Assembly: GCA_973895155.1 (NCBI GenBank)
Contig: OZ316892.1
Location: 15,190,001-15,254,000, forward strand
Origin: Marsupella aquatica
Lineage: Eukaryota > Marchantiophyta
Direction of reading: 5' to 3'
Length of the DNA stretch: 64,000 bases
The notes below the pieces were generated by a model. The model had not been told where the DNA came from. It was given only the letters and a program-made list of their open reading frames with translations, and searched no databases. Position numbers and translations under genes: made by a program. Positions within the stretch are counted from its first letter, which is position 1, and every line of letters begins with the position of its first letter. Shown piece by piece: positions 1 to 10,369 of the stretch.

Positions 1-1240
1 GGATGTCTTCTTCTACATTTGCCTTGACAGGCTCTTCAGATTTCCACCAGTTGGTTGAAACTAGTCTTTCTCCCCAGACATGGCTGAGATTCGTACCGCA
101 GGCTTTAACTCGCCCTGCACATATGTCAGATTCTCGGGACTGTTTGCCTTGTACCTCTTCATGTCCTAGCGTTATCGGCTTCAGTTTCAGTTGATGATCT
201 GGATAACGAGCTGTTATCCAATTTGCCAGTTGAACAGGGCACTATCTTTCTCGATATAACTGCCGCTTTGTTTGCTCCAAGTCATTTTCTCCCCAGGGAG
301 GAAGTATAATCTCATCCTCGTCTGTACACCTCTCCCTGTGACACGCAGAGTATTTGTGCAATCCACCACTATCGTGTACATTCGAATTCATGCTACTCCT
401 CGTCATTGATATCATGAACCTCTTCTTTTCCCATCTTCATCATCGGCCAGTAGGTAGAGCCCAAGTGTCACCGCCTCTTTAAAAGTGGTATTTCACTTAG
501 GACACTTTGTGACTCCTCCGCAGTCCACTTGACGCGATGCACACAGCACGAGGGTAGCTTTGGATTTTTTTGCTCAAGAAAGTTCATAGGCGAGATGCTT
601 CTCTCTTGAAGCAGAAAGAGGATCCATTTTCAGTGGAATTAATTGTAGCTTTGTGTTGAAAGAATTCTAGAGACAATGGAGCTCGTCCAGAGACACTTCT
701 CTCAATTTCAATAGCCCTGCCAGATTTGTGAGTCAGACTCCTCTGTTCCTACTGCTTCGTCCATATCAGAGCCTGCCTCTAGTGAAGCATCTAACTAAGG
801 ACTACCAGAATTTGTGCTTGGTTCCAGTTCTTTATCCGAAGAAGGCTCCTTTTGGGATAGGCGCCCATTTTCCAAGACGTTAATTACAGGGGCGTACACC
901 TTCTCATGAATTTCTCTACGAGCTCCCAAAAGCTCATTCTCAGAGTGTAGAAAATGCTTCCGTATGTCAGGTGTTACATTCACGTCATACGCTGAGGTTA
1001 GTAGGAGGAAGGTGAGTACCGTCATTGGGTACTGGGGAGAGTTGAACGACCTGTATAGTTCATTTAGTAACTTGGCAACTTTGGGCAGGTCGACAAGTCG
1101 TCTGTTTGATCGAAAACCTGACGATCTCCTGAAGCTAGAGCCTAAACCTGGCTTTGACAGAAACCCTTTCACACTGCAAGTGTCGGATATTACGAGATCC
1201 AGCTTCTCCATGCAAGAAGCTGTCTTTGTTCCAATACTGT
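1..1240 (-). pseudogene. decayed protein-coding remnant, unknown family
   Basis: The minus strand has long stretches open in one frame, broken by single stops. One 138-codon open stretch covers 1211-795; after one TAG the same frame stays open and acidic to about 720. A second open stretch runs from about 345 to the left edge, broken once by a TAG. The predicted composition is protein-like (acidic, Ser/Lys-rich, with motifs such as LPPWGEND and ARREIHEKVYAPVINVLENG), unlike the low-complexity translations of neighbouring noncoding DNA. I do not recognise the family. It could be an exon set of a gene continuing leftwards, or a degraded copy of one. Both interrupting stops noted are TAG. Confidence in real coding ancestry is low. 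Confidence 0.3.
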
Positions 1241-1249
1241 AACTGGAAC

Positions 1250-2534
1250 AAGATTGTCCCTCAGATATATTTTCTTGTGTTGGACAACGACATTTCGGCC
1301 ATTCTTCCCTGCTTGATGACTACATATCATACGGATTCTAATTTGCGATCAAAGCATATGCCTGAAAGCGCAAATCGCATGCTTCAGATGACAAGGAGGA
1401 AAGATTTAGTTTTTATCAGCACAGTAGAAGGTAACATAAAAGGAAAGCTTGCTAGCATCCGGGATAAACAGGGTAAAGAGCTTGCACTGGTCATGACTTC
1501 AAGATGCTTCGTTTGAGTCACCAGATAGATCCCTGTCATTAGTGGCTCCATCAAAATCCTAGCATTTGCAGGGTATGGAAGGCCGGACGATATACAACAT
1601 GTGCAATACTTCAAATAAAGACAAAACTGAAATGGGGGTGGACAAAAAGGATGGGACAAAGATTAACAAAATAACATAAAAATATTATTGTGCAAGATTT
1701 TTTTTCTTCATATTTGTTTATGTTCAAGGAAGGGGTAATCTGGCTAGTGGAACAAAACAATCAATCTCCCCTTGTATACCTCTTGACTTCCCTATTTTTG
1801 GTTGGAAAAAGGTGAGGCTGTCATTGTGAATGAGTACCGACGTTGCTAGCTGTATTGTTAGAAACAAGTTGAACTGACCAAACATAGGCATCAGGCCAAC
1901 GCTCATGACCATATTTGACCAGATAATCTGCACCTAGTGTGACCCCACAATTGGAGTAAAGAGGGCCACGTTGGAACTTGACAATTTACTCTTCATAACA
2001 AGGTGCTAAGGGTGGCTTTACATAATGTTGGTGGCCCACTTCTTTTTCTCTCCTCTAAAATTAAGTTTGGACCACTTAATGAGTGGAGACAGCTGCAATT
2101 GGCTTTACAGAAACTTGGGGGCACAGGTATAGTGTCCCCTGATCCTACAATGGCAAGTAGTGGGCCCAAGTAAATACTGATGTGTAGTGTCTATTTTGCC
2201 TAGAATTGTTGACCACCACTAGAGGTGATTGAAACATTTGCAACCCTTGTCCCTTTCTCTCCGGGGGATTTGCATTTACTGAACTTCAATTCAAAAGATT
2301 TTTGAACTGGAGACTATCTTTGAAACAAGGAGTGGCCATGGGGTTTGCTTTGGTGAAAAAGCTACAAATGCCCCCACCCTAAATGCCATATTAAATAGCC
2401 CCATCTAGTTGGTGTCACCTATAGGGAGGTGGCACGTCAAGCTTGTGGTGAGAGGACCACTAGTTCTTTGCCCCCTCTCTATGCGCCTTCAGCCAAAATT
2501 GCTCTTTGTTGGTTGCTCTTGCTCTCTTCTCAGC
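1250..2534. other. intergenic, no gene seen
   Basis: No supportable coding sequence. About 1605-1745 is a dispersed repeat with diverged copies at 47480-47600 and 47690-47860. The rest is AT-rich unique-looking sequence up to the left target-site copy (CAGC, 2531-2534) of the large gypsy element. Confidence 0.5.
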
Positions 2535-3068
2535 TGTCGTGACATATAGTATCGTAGCCATAGTGTATCGAAAACATACAAGTCACCGGCAAGGCATATG
2601 TGCAAGCTGCTAGCAACCAACATGCATAGAAAAAGTCCAATCACATTCACAAGTACCAAGAAAAAGCAAATGAAGTGGTATGTACGTAGTGGAGGTGTAA
2701 ACCTCTGTATATAAAAGGCGTAAGAGAAACAATTGTACTGAAATTGAATCGAAAACCGGCAGGATGCCAAGATCGGCCGGGAGCATCTAACGAATCACTG
2801 TGTGAATCCCGTGTATAGAACCGACGAGCACTGTCTGAGCTCTGTCAACAGCGATTCAAGAAGAACTGAAAACCCCCAAAGAAAGACATGCCCTAAGCAA
2901 GCAAAGTCCTGGCATCACACTAACAAGCACATTTGCTTCAAGAACGGCCCAGACTTGCTACAAGAACATGTCACTAACTCAGGTAGTACACTAGCCCTAA
3001 CTACATACCTAGCGGGCAGGCGAGGGACATGCCGATGTGCATAAGAGGCAATGTCCCTTGGCATGACA
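2535..3068 (-). repeat. gypsy 3' LTR (complete, 534 bp)
   Basis: On the minus strand this starts TGTCATGCC and ends ACGACA. The first 354 bp or so (U3) matches 18761-19117. A TATA-like TTTTATATAC lies at the U3/R boundary near 2711. The remaining 176 bp (R-U5, 2535-2710) is repeated at 3071-3246 with six differences, all transitions. Confidence 0.85.
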
Positions 3069-3070
3069 GC

Positions 3071-3246
3071 TGTCGTGACATATAGTATCATAGCCATAGT
3101 GTATCGAAAACATACAAGTCATCGGCAAGGCATATGTGCAAGTTGCTAGCAACCAACATGCATGGAAAAAGTCCAATCACATTCACAAGTGCCAAGAAAA
3201 AGCAAATGAAGTGGTATGTACATAGTGGAGGTGTAAACCTCTGTAT
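3071..3246 (-). repeat. extra R-U5 copy next to the 3' LTR
   Basis: This segment matches R-U5 of the adjoining LTR and ends in the same ACGACA. Two bases (GC, 3069-3070) separate it from the LTR start. On its inner side it abuts the polypurine tract directly, with no U3. The junction U5-CA-GC-TG-U3 looks like two LTR ends joined with two unprocessed bases. Its divergence from the other R-U5 is similar to that between the two U3 copies, so the odd arrangement may date from integration. Confidence 0.75.
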
Positions 3247-3259
3247 CCCCCCCAGACCA
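3247..3259 (-). other. gypsy polypurine tract
   Basis: The minus strand reads TGGTCTGGGGGGG immediately inside the 3' terminal repeats, the expected place for the plus-strand primer of reverse transcription. It borders the extra R-U5 rather than a U3, which is unusual. Confidence 0.65.
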
Positions 3260-3285
3260 CAGCCAAAAGGAGGGCTGAAGAAAAT

Positions 3286-3576
3286 TCAGGTAGCACGTGG
3301 AGCACAGGAAGGGCAAAACCATAACCCTTCTGGCACCTGGGTAAGTTCAGGCCGAAGACAGAAAAGATGGTACCCTCCATTGCAATTGTCACACAGCAGC
3401 ATCTGGTCAGCATCATCAATTCGCAAACACACTTTGCAAGGGTAGTCCACAGGTGGAATCCAAGTAGAAGTCACAATGGTGGGATCCAGGTTAGGCAGAT
3501 GACAAGGGGCGCAATTCTTGGCATTGTCAGCAATTGTGCGCCCATCTGCCCCTTGTAACTCTAGCACTCCCGATGG
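3286..3576 (-). pseudogene. PHD finger at the C-terminus of the gypsy polyprotein
   Basis: A 93-codon stretch ends the pol reading frame. It holds a full C4HC3 zinc-binding pattern (about 3438-3304): CKVC, then CDNC, then H-x2-C, then CPSC, with the usual Trp two residues before the last pair (LWFCPSC). PHD fingers of this type commonly bind the histone H3 tail. It follows the integrase C-terminal segment in frame across a single TGA (3577-3579, probably an old CGA), so it was part of the same polyprotein. This is where chromoviruses carry a chromodomain, which suggests a role in targeting integration or binding chromatin (inference). DNMT3 proteins also pair a methyltransferase with a PHD-like ADD domain; this element has both parts at separate places. 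Confidence 0.85.
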
Positions 3577-3936
3577 TCAAATAGCTTTAACCCTAAGAAT
3601 AGTACGACTGGTAGAGGTGTCCAGGGTGTCGTTAGCTTGCCGTTGCAAGTACACAAAATCTCCCACTTCAAACTTCCTAACCTTGGGCTGAAAAGTGCCC
3701 CCTCGTGTGTGTGCATAACACAGTGTGTCCCTGTGCTGTGCGATGGCCAAATTCTCCATGGCCATGGGCATAACCCTCCTGAATAGGGCAGCCCTCTCAG
3801 AGATCACATCAGACCAAGTCACAGTTGAATCCAAGTCTACCACCTGAAGCATGTGAGCAACAATAGCAGAAGGTGGAACTGGGTGACGACCAAAAACAAG
3901 AAGTAGGGAGAAAAGTTAGACAGTGATGCATGTCTG
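3577..3936 (-). pseudogene. gypsy integrase C-terminal segment (downstream of the copia insertion)
   Basis: Codons 3852-3580 encode the usual integrase tail (HRDTLCYAHTRGG, KFEVGDFVYL), ending at a TGA before the PHD region. Upstream, to the insertion point at 3936, the frame matches the expected continuation (SPYFL, then FGRHPVPPSAIVAHM) only after a one-base shift in a T-run near 3898. The piece before the copia insertion ends at 10370 with MSR; the GTCTG at 3932-3936 and 10365-10369 is the copia target-site duplication. So one integrase gene was split by the insertion. Confidence 0.8.
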
Positions 3937-4339
3937 TGTTGGGTATTTACTCTTACGTCTAGGTTAGGTATGACGTGGTTGGTACAACAACGTGGGTTGG
4001 TACAACTACGTGATTAGGTACAACTATGTGGTTAGGTACAACTACGTGATTAGGTACAACTATGTGGTTAGGTACAACTAAGTTGCACACTATATCATAA
4101 GAGGCATGTGTGCTTGGAGAGGTAGAACCAAGGCTCATTGTTATGGAGCCACTTGAGAGATAGGGAGAGCTTACACTATGGAGACTCGGTATAGCCGACG
4201 GGCTTAGAGTTCAGTAAAGCTCTCTTGTGTGTTCCCGTGGACGTAGCCTCAAGGAGGTGAACCACGTATCTCTTGTGTCGACTATTGTGCGTTGGATGGT
4301 TCATGGGCTTGCCGTTGCGATCGTCGTCTATGCTCAACA
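3937..4339 (+). repeat. copia 5' LTR (403 bp)
   Basis: It begins TGTTGGGTATTTACTC and ends GCTCAACA. It contains six copies of an 18-bp unit (GG/GATTAGGTACAACTACGT type) at about 3976-4083, one more than the 3' LTR. No other difference from the 3' LTR was seen. Confidence 0.95.
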
Positions 4340-4341
4340 AT

Positions 4342-4353
4342 TGGTATCAGAGC
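4342..4353 (+). other. copia primer-binding site (initiator tRNA-Met)
   Basis: TGGTATCAGAGC lies two bases after the 5' LTR. It is complementary to the 3' end of initiator methionine tRNA, the standard primer of plant copia elements. Confidence 0.93.
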
Positions 4354-5490
4354 ATGCTTGGGAGGTGACGTGTGTTCGTGACGGGATTTCATTATGGTTT
4401 TTCCAGCATTGAGTGTCGGTGGATTTCCCGGAGTTCCGTCGCATGGAACTTGGAGTTTATGGGCTCAACGGATAGATCGGGGCAAGAGCTTTCTAATGGT
4501 GTGAAGAAATCGTTGAACGGAGCTCGTGGTGCAGAGAGATCTAAGTTTTCGTCGTTCTGGATTTTGTGAAGAAAGTTGGCAATCGACTCGGAGGGAGAAG
4601 CGTCAAGTGTTTTGACTCAACGGAGAGATTGAGGCAAGACGATTGTTTTGAGTCCGGGATTGGCTCTTTGATGCAAAGAGGAAGGCTAAGCAAAATCAAT
4701 TACCTTGTTGGATTGGTGACGGCACCAAGTGCAATTGATCAACATTCGTTGTTGACAAGGTACCATTTTTTCTCTTTGAAAAACTGATTCGAAATTGGCT
4801 ATGGCAATTGAGAGAAATCTGTCATCTTTACCAATTTTTTTCTCCCTCGTTCTTTCCTCGTTTTGGGTGCTTCTTATATCGATCTTCACCGCCTCGAAGT
4901 CTAGTTTCCAAATCTGAAATCAGATCTTGATTTCGTCTAAACTCGAGTGAGATATCTTGCGTTTGGTGTCGAGGGGTACATTCTGCCGTGTGTATTTTCT
5001 GCGCGCGCGACCAGATTTCGACGACGAAGGGTGGTAGGGGGTTTTGGGGGTTCGAGGACACGTGTCAGCCCCTCGATTGTTCTTCCAAAATTCCCACAAG
5101 GCCTGTACAAGGGTCATAGAATATTCCAAAAAACCATAGAGCTATTTTTTGACCGTCCGACAAAGATTTCATCCGTCGAACGGTAACTTTTTTGGTTATT
5201 TTTTGGCGAGGTCGTAGCCATTGAAGTTGGCAACGCGGCGCACCAATCACATCGTAATTCCGACAACGGGTTGTACTTGGTATTTCGGTTATTCCCTGAG
5301 GTGGTCAAAACGGGGGAGTTTCCCAAGGTTTTACCCACCTCGACCGAAATTTGAATAACTTTTCCGTCAAATTTTGATTTTGATTTCGGTTTTTAGTATT
5401 GGACTCCTAGCTTTGTGGGCTACGCGGCGGTGTTGAGTTTCGAGTTTTTTGAGAAGTTGTGAAAAACAACAGTTTTTGTGACTTTCTCAT

Positions 5491-8400
5491 ATGAGTGATT
5501 CGGAGGAGTTTTTCGAAGACGTGGAACTTGAAGCATGAGGATCACCGCGGAGGTTTCAGGGGCAGAGAGAGGAGCAGGAGGAAGAGCACGTGACACCGAT
5601 ACCATCACCGGTGCGGCGTGTGGTGGAGGAAGCAGTACTACTACCGGAGCTCACGGTAAAGAAGAAGATGGGGACTTTCAAGCTTGGGGGACCCAAGTAT
5701 GAAGTGACAAAGTATGATGGGCGCTCTGACTACTTGCTATGGGAGAAGCAGGTGAAGGGAGTGCTTTATGCGTCAGGGATAGGCCAACTGCTGAGCCCTC
5801 GTGAAGACGATGTTGATGAGAAACAATGGGACCGCATGCAGGAGCAGGGAGTGTGGTGTGTTACACTCTATCTCATGCCTCCCATCATCAAGCAGTTGGG
5901 TGCACATAAGGATTGCATGTCCTTGTTTGCGGAATTGCAAAGCAAGTATCACCGCAAGGAGTTGTCGAACCGGCTCTACACTTCCTACAAACTGATGAGT
6001 TTCAGGATGAAGGAATCTGGTACGAAGTTGCAAGACCATGTGGATGATTTCAACGACATGGTCGTTGACTTGGAAAACCTTGGGGAGACTTTGAATGATG
6101 AGATGAAGGCTCTGCAGCATCTTAGTTCATTGCCTTCATCTTACCAGTCCCTATCACGAGTGTTGTTGCATCGTGATAGGGATACCATTTCATACAATGA
6201 CGTGGTAAGTTCTCTGCTTAGTGATGATCTTCAGCAGAAGATGCACATCACGTCACAGCCTTCATCATCTGGTGCTGCCCTCAATGTTAACCGTGGGAGG
6301 AGTATGCAGCGACCAACTGGGGACCGTAGAACCCAGTTTAGATCTAAATCCAGATCTAAGTCCAAGGGTAAATCCCCTCAGAGGAGGCAGGTGACATGTT
6401 GGAAGTGCAACCAAGTTGGACACTTCAAGCGAGACTGTAAGGGAAAGGCAGCGGAAACTTCATCGGCAAATGTGGCTAGGGCTGATGGAGAAGCTGATTT
6501 ACTCAATGATGAGTATGTTTTATGAAGCCAGGGGTATGCCCTGTGCACGTCATCTAGGAGAGCAGATGATGTGTGGATTCTTGATTGTGCTTGCTCTTTT
6601 CATATTTGTTACATTCGTGAGTTTTTCAGTTCTTACTCTGTTTCAAACGGTTCAGTTCTGATGGGAAATGATCACTCCTGTCAAATTGAGGGAATTGGGT
6701 CTGTGAAGATTCAAATGTTTGATGGCGCTGTGCGCACAGTGTCCGGAGTCAGGTATGTACCTGGCATGCGTAAGAATCTGATTTCACTCGGTGTGTTGGA
6801 TTCAAATGGTCATCAATGGAGCGTTATTGATGGTGAACTTCAAGTCAGGTCGGGAGAGACAGTGATTTTGAAGGGGAGTAGACAAAAGAATTTGTATGTG
6901 TTACAGGGCAATACTGTATGTGGAGAGGCCAATGTAACCAAGTCTCACGAGGAGATGACTCAACTGTGGCATTCACGGCTAGGCCACATGAGTGAGAAGG
7001 GTTTGGCTATCTTACGGAAGAATGGACTCATTTCTGATTTGCAATCTTGTAAATTAGAGTTTTGTGAGCATTGCATTCTTGGAAAGCAGCATCGTCGTGC
7101 TTTTGGTGTTGGAACTCATCGTTCCAAAGCGGTTCTTGAGTACATACATAGTGACGTGTGGGGTCCATCCCCGACTCCCTCACACTCTGGAAAGTTGTAC
7201 TATGTATCATTTATTGATGATTACTCAAGATTTGTGTGGATTTATTTCATGACGCATAAGTCTGATGTCTTGTCCATTTTTAAGAAGTGGAAGGCCCAGG
7301 TGGAGAATCAGACTGGAAACACGATCAAGTGTTTGGATACAAGGGTGAAGAGTCTGAGGTCAGACAACGGCGGGGAGTACACTTCAATGGAATTTGAAGA
7401 GTACTGTTCAGAACAGGGGATAACTCGCCATCTCACCACAATTTATACTCCGCAGCAGAATGGTGTCGTTGAGAGGCTCAATCGGACACTGTTGGAGCGG
7501 TCACGGAGTATGTTGAGCCAATCAGGTTTACCACAAGAATTTTGGGCAGAAGCTATCAATACCGCAGCTTATTTGGTAAATCTTTCTCCTTCTAGTGCTA
7601 TCAATTTCAAAACTCCGTTTGAGATGCGCTATAAGCGGCAAGCAGACTATCATGGCTTGGTAGTTTTTGGAAGTGATGCATATGCTCTCACACCGAAGCA
7701 GAATAGGACCAAGTTGGATCCTACCTCCAAGAAATATGTTTTTCTTGGGTACCAGAGTGGTGTGAAAGCCTATAGGCTATGGGATCCTATTGCCTGTAAG
7801 CTCGTTGTCAGTAGGGATGTTTCCTTCAATGAATCCAGATTATTGAAGGAGGGGGAGAATACTCAGGTCTCCCGTACTGACAAAGAAAAATCTCCTATCC
7901 CGGATCTCGTTGAGGGGGAGATTGGTTATGAGGTGCATGACCGGAGAGAAGGAGTTGCTCCAATTATGGAGCTGGTTCCTGTGCCAGAGGAACCAGAGGA
8001 GTTTGTTGATGCTGGTGAGCAGCAAGTGGATGCTGTTGAGCTTCAAATTGTACCAGCACACGCAGATCAACCGAAGTCATCGGCTAGAAGAACATCTGGT
8101 CGCACTGTACGTGCTCCACCAAGGTATGGACAGTGGGTTGATTCATCTCAACTGCAAGAAAATGATTTTGCAACTGATGATGAGGGTGATGCGTTAATTT
8201 TGGAAGAAGGGGAACCTTCTTCATTTCATGAGGCAAGTGCTTCAAAGGAGAAGCAGAAGTGGACTGCAGCAATGCAAACGGAGATGCAGTCACTAAAGGA
8301 CAACAAAACTTGGGAGCTTGTTAAGCTGCCTAAGGGTCAGCAAGTGGTGGACAGCAAGTGGATTTACAAGCTGAAGGATAATTCCATAGGAGGTGGATCG

Positions 8401-9789
8401 AAGGTCTACAAGGCTAGGTTGGTAGCAAAGGGATTCACACAAGAGAAAGGTGTGGATTACAATGAGGTCTTCTCACCAGTTGCTAAGTACTCTACAATAC
8501 GACTATTGTGTGTACTTGTTGTAATGTTTGGTCTGCTGCTAGATCAGATGGATGTTGTCACAGCTTTCCTCTATGGCACATTGATCTTCATGAGACAACC
8601 GCTAGGTTTTGTGAAGAGAGGACAGGAGGAATTGGTTTGCAGATTGCTGAAATCCTTGTATGGGTTGAAGCAGTCACCAAGACAGTGGAACAAGCAGTTT
8701 GATGATTGGATTCGGTCACAAGGTTTTCACAGAAGTGTATTTGACCCTTGTGTGTATTTGAAATCGGTAAAGAATATTGTATTTGGGTTCATTGTTTTAG
8801 TACTTTATGTGGATGATATGCTAATTGCAGCCAAGGATAGGTCTGAGATTGTTAAGCTCAAGGCACTACTTAGTGCAGAGTTTAAGATAAAGGACTTAGG
8901 GCCAGCTAAGAGGATTTTGGGTATGGAGATCACTAGGGACTTGGAGGCTGGCAAGCTATGGTTGACGTAGAGCAGTTATGCGAAGAAGGTAATTGCAAGG
9001 TTCAACATGGGGAATAGCAAGCCAGTAAGTACCCCGTTGGCTCCACACTTCAAGTTATCATCAGCGTTCTGTCCTACGGATGACACAGAGAAGGGGTTGA
9101 TGTCAAAGGTTCCGTATGACAAGGCAGTGGGGAGTCTCATGTATTTGATGACTTGCACTAGACCTGATCTTGCCATGGCTATGGGCAAGGTAAGCAGGTA
9201 CATGTCAAATCCAGGGAAGGTACACTGGGAAGCAGTGAAGTGGATTATCAGGTACTTGAAGGGTACCGTGGATCATGGTCTTTTATTTGATGCGAATGCA
9301 AAGAATGCTAAATCATTGATTGGCTATGTTGATTCTGACTATGGACAAGATTTGGACCGAAGGAGATCAACAACAGGATACGTGTTCACACTTGGCGGTG
9401 GATGCATAAGTTGGAGGTCTACTTTGCAGAAGTGTATTGCTCAGTCTACTACAGAAGCGGAGTATGTTGCAGCTGCGAAAGCAGCAAAGGAAGCGATTTG
9501 GTTGGATAGACTTATCACTGAAATGGGATTGTCACAGGGGAATGTGAAGCTCCATTGTGATAGTCAAAGTGCGCTCCACCTTGCTATGAACCAGGTGATG
9601 GACAGCAGAGTGAAGCACATTGATGTCAGGTACCATTTTATCAGGCAGGCTGTGTCTGATAATTTGTTTGAGCTAGTCAAGATTGATGGTAAACTCAACC
9701 CGGCTGACGCATTTACCAAAGTGATTCCTTTGGAGAGTTTCTCTAGACACCGTGACGTATTGCAGGTTTTGCAATTGCATCACAAGTAG
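5491..9789 (+). pseudogene. copia Gag-Pol polyprotein (three nonsense codons)
   Basis: The first in-frame ATG is at 5491 (MSDSEEFFEDVE). The frame then runs to 9789 with only three interruptions: TGA 5536-5538, TGA 6523-6525 and TAG 8968-8970. Domains in order: UBN2-type Gag (about 5670-6250), CCHC knuckle CWKCNQVGHFKRDC (near 6400), protease remnant with DCACSFH where DSGAS is usual (about 6580), pre-integrase HHCC (HSRLGH ... CEHCILGK), integrase core (HSDVWGP, DNGGEY), RT (QMDVVTAFLYG, YVDDMLIA) and RNase H (HCDSQSAL, DVRYHFIR). In the protease, DC at DSG and the missing Gly/Ala suggest further damage. The TAG at 8968 interrupts LT*SSYAKKV, where family members usually have Gln. Length and order are those of a full copia polyprotein, about 1,430 codons. 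Confidence 0.92.
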
Positions 9790-9968
9790 AGTTTTCTTAA
9801 CATTCATTGTAATTACTGATATATGCTCTTCCTCATTCCTATGTATTAGGCTACGGCTTAGTTCTGGTTTGCTCTAGTTAGAGAGGGAAACCAGTTTGGT
9901 TTTTATCCAGAACTTCCCGCTGAGGGATCATATACATTGGCAGTATTACTCTCCCCTAGACCAGAGTC

Positions 9969-9979
9969 AAGGGGAAGAT
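9969..9979 (+). other. copia polypurine tract
   Basis: AAGGGGAAGAT directly precedes the 3' LTR and is the plus-strand primer site of the element. Confidence 0.85.
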
Positions 9980-10364
9980 TGTTGGGTATTTACTCTTACG
10001 TCTAGGTTAGGTATGACGTGGTTGGTACAACAACGTGGGTTGGTACAACTACGTGGTTAGGTACAACTACGTGATTAGGTACAACTATGTGGTTAGGTAC
10101 AACTAAGTTGCACACTATATCATAAGAGGCATGTGTGCTTGGAGAGGTAGAACCAAGGCTCATTGTTATGGAGCCACTTGAGAGATAGGGAGAGCTTACA
10201 CTATGGAGACTCGGTATAGCCGACGGGCTTAGAGTTCAGTAAAGCTCTCTTGTGTGTTCCCGTGGACGTAGCCTCAAGGAGGTGAACCACGTATCTCTTG
10301 TGTCGACTATTGTGCGTTGGATGGTTCATGGGCTTGCCGTTGCGATCGTCGTCTATGCTCAACA
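9980..10364 (+). repeat. copia 3' LTR (385 bp)
   Basis: Same ends as the 5' LTR and identical apart from one fewer 18-bp unit. It is followed by the second GTCTG target copy. Confidence 0.95.
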
Positions 10365-10369
10365 GTCTG

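Larger units (their letters stand above)
3937..10364 (+). mobile_element. young Ty1/copia LTR retrotransposon nested in the gypsy integrase
   Basis: A complete element with a perfect 5-bp target-site duplication GTCTG (3932-3936, 10365-10369), LTRs starting TGTTGGG and ending CTCAACA, a tRNA-Met primer-binding site and a polypurine tract. Gag, integrase, RT and RNase H lie in one reading frame, with integrase before RT, which defines copia. By eye the LTRs are identical except for one 18-bp repeat unit, so insertion was very recent. The coding frame nevertheless has three nonsense codons (TGA 5536, TGA 6523, TAG 8968), so it was probably mobilised by proteins of another copy. Confidence 0.97.

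Noticed and set aside
5590-5592. GTG as start of the copia Gag
   Set aside because: An in-frame ATG at 5491 is better; the frame between is broken only by the TGA at 5536.
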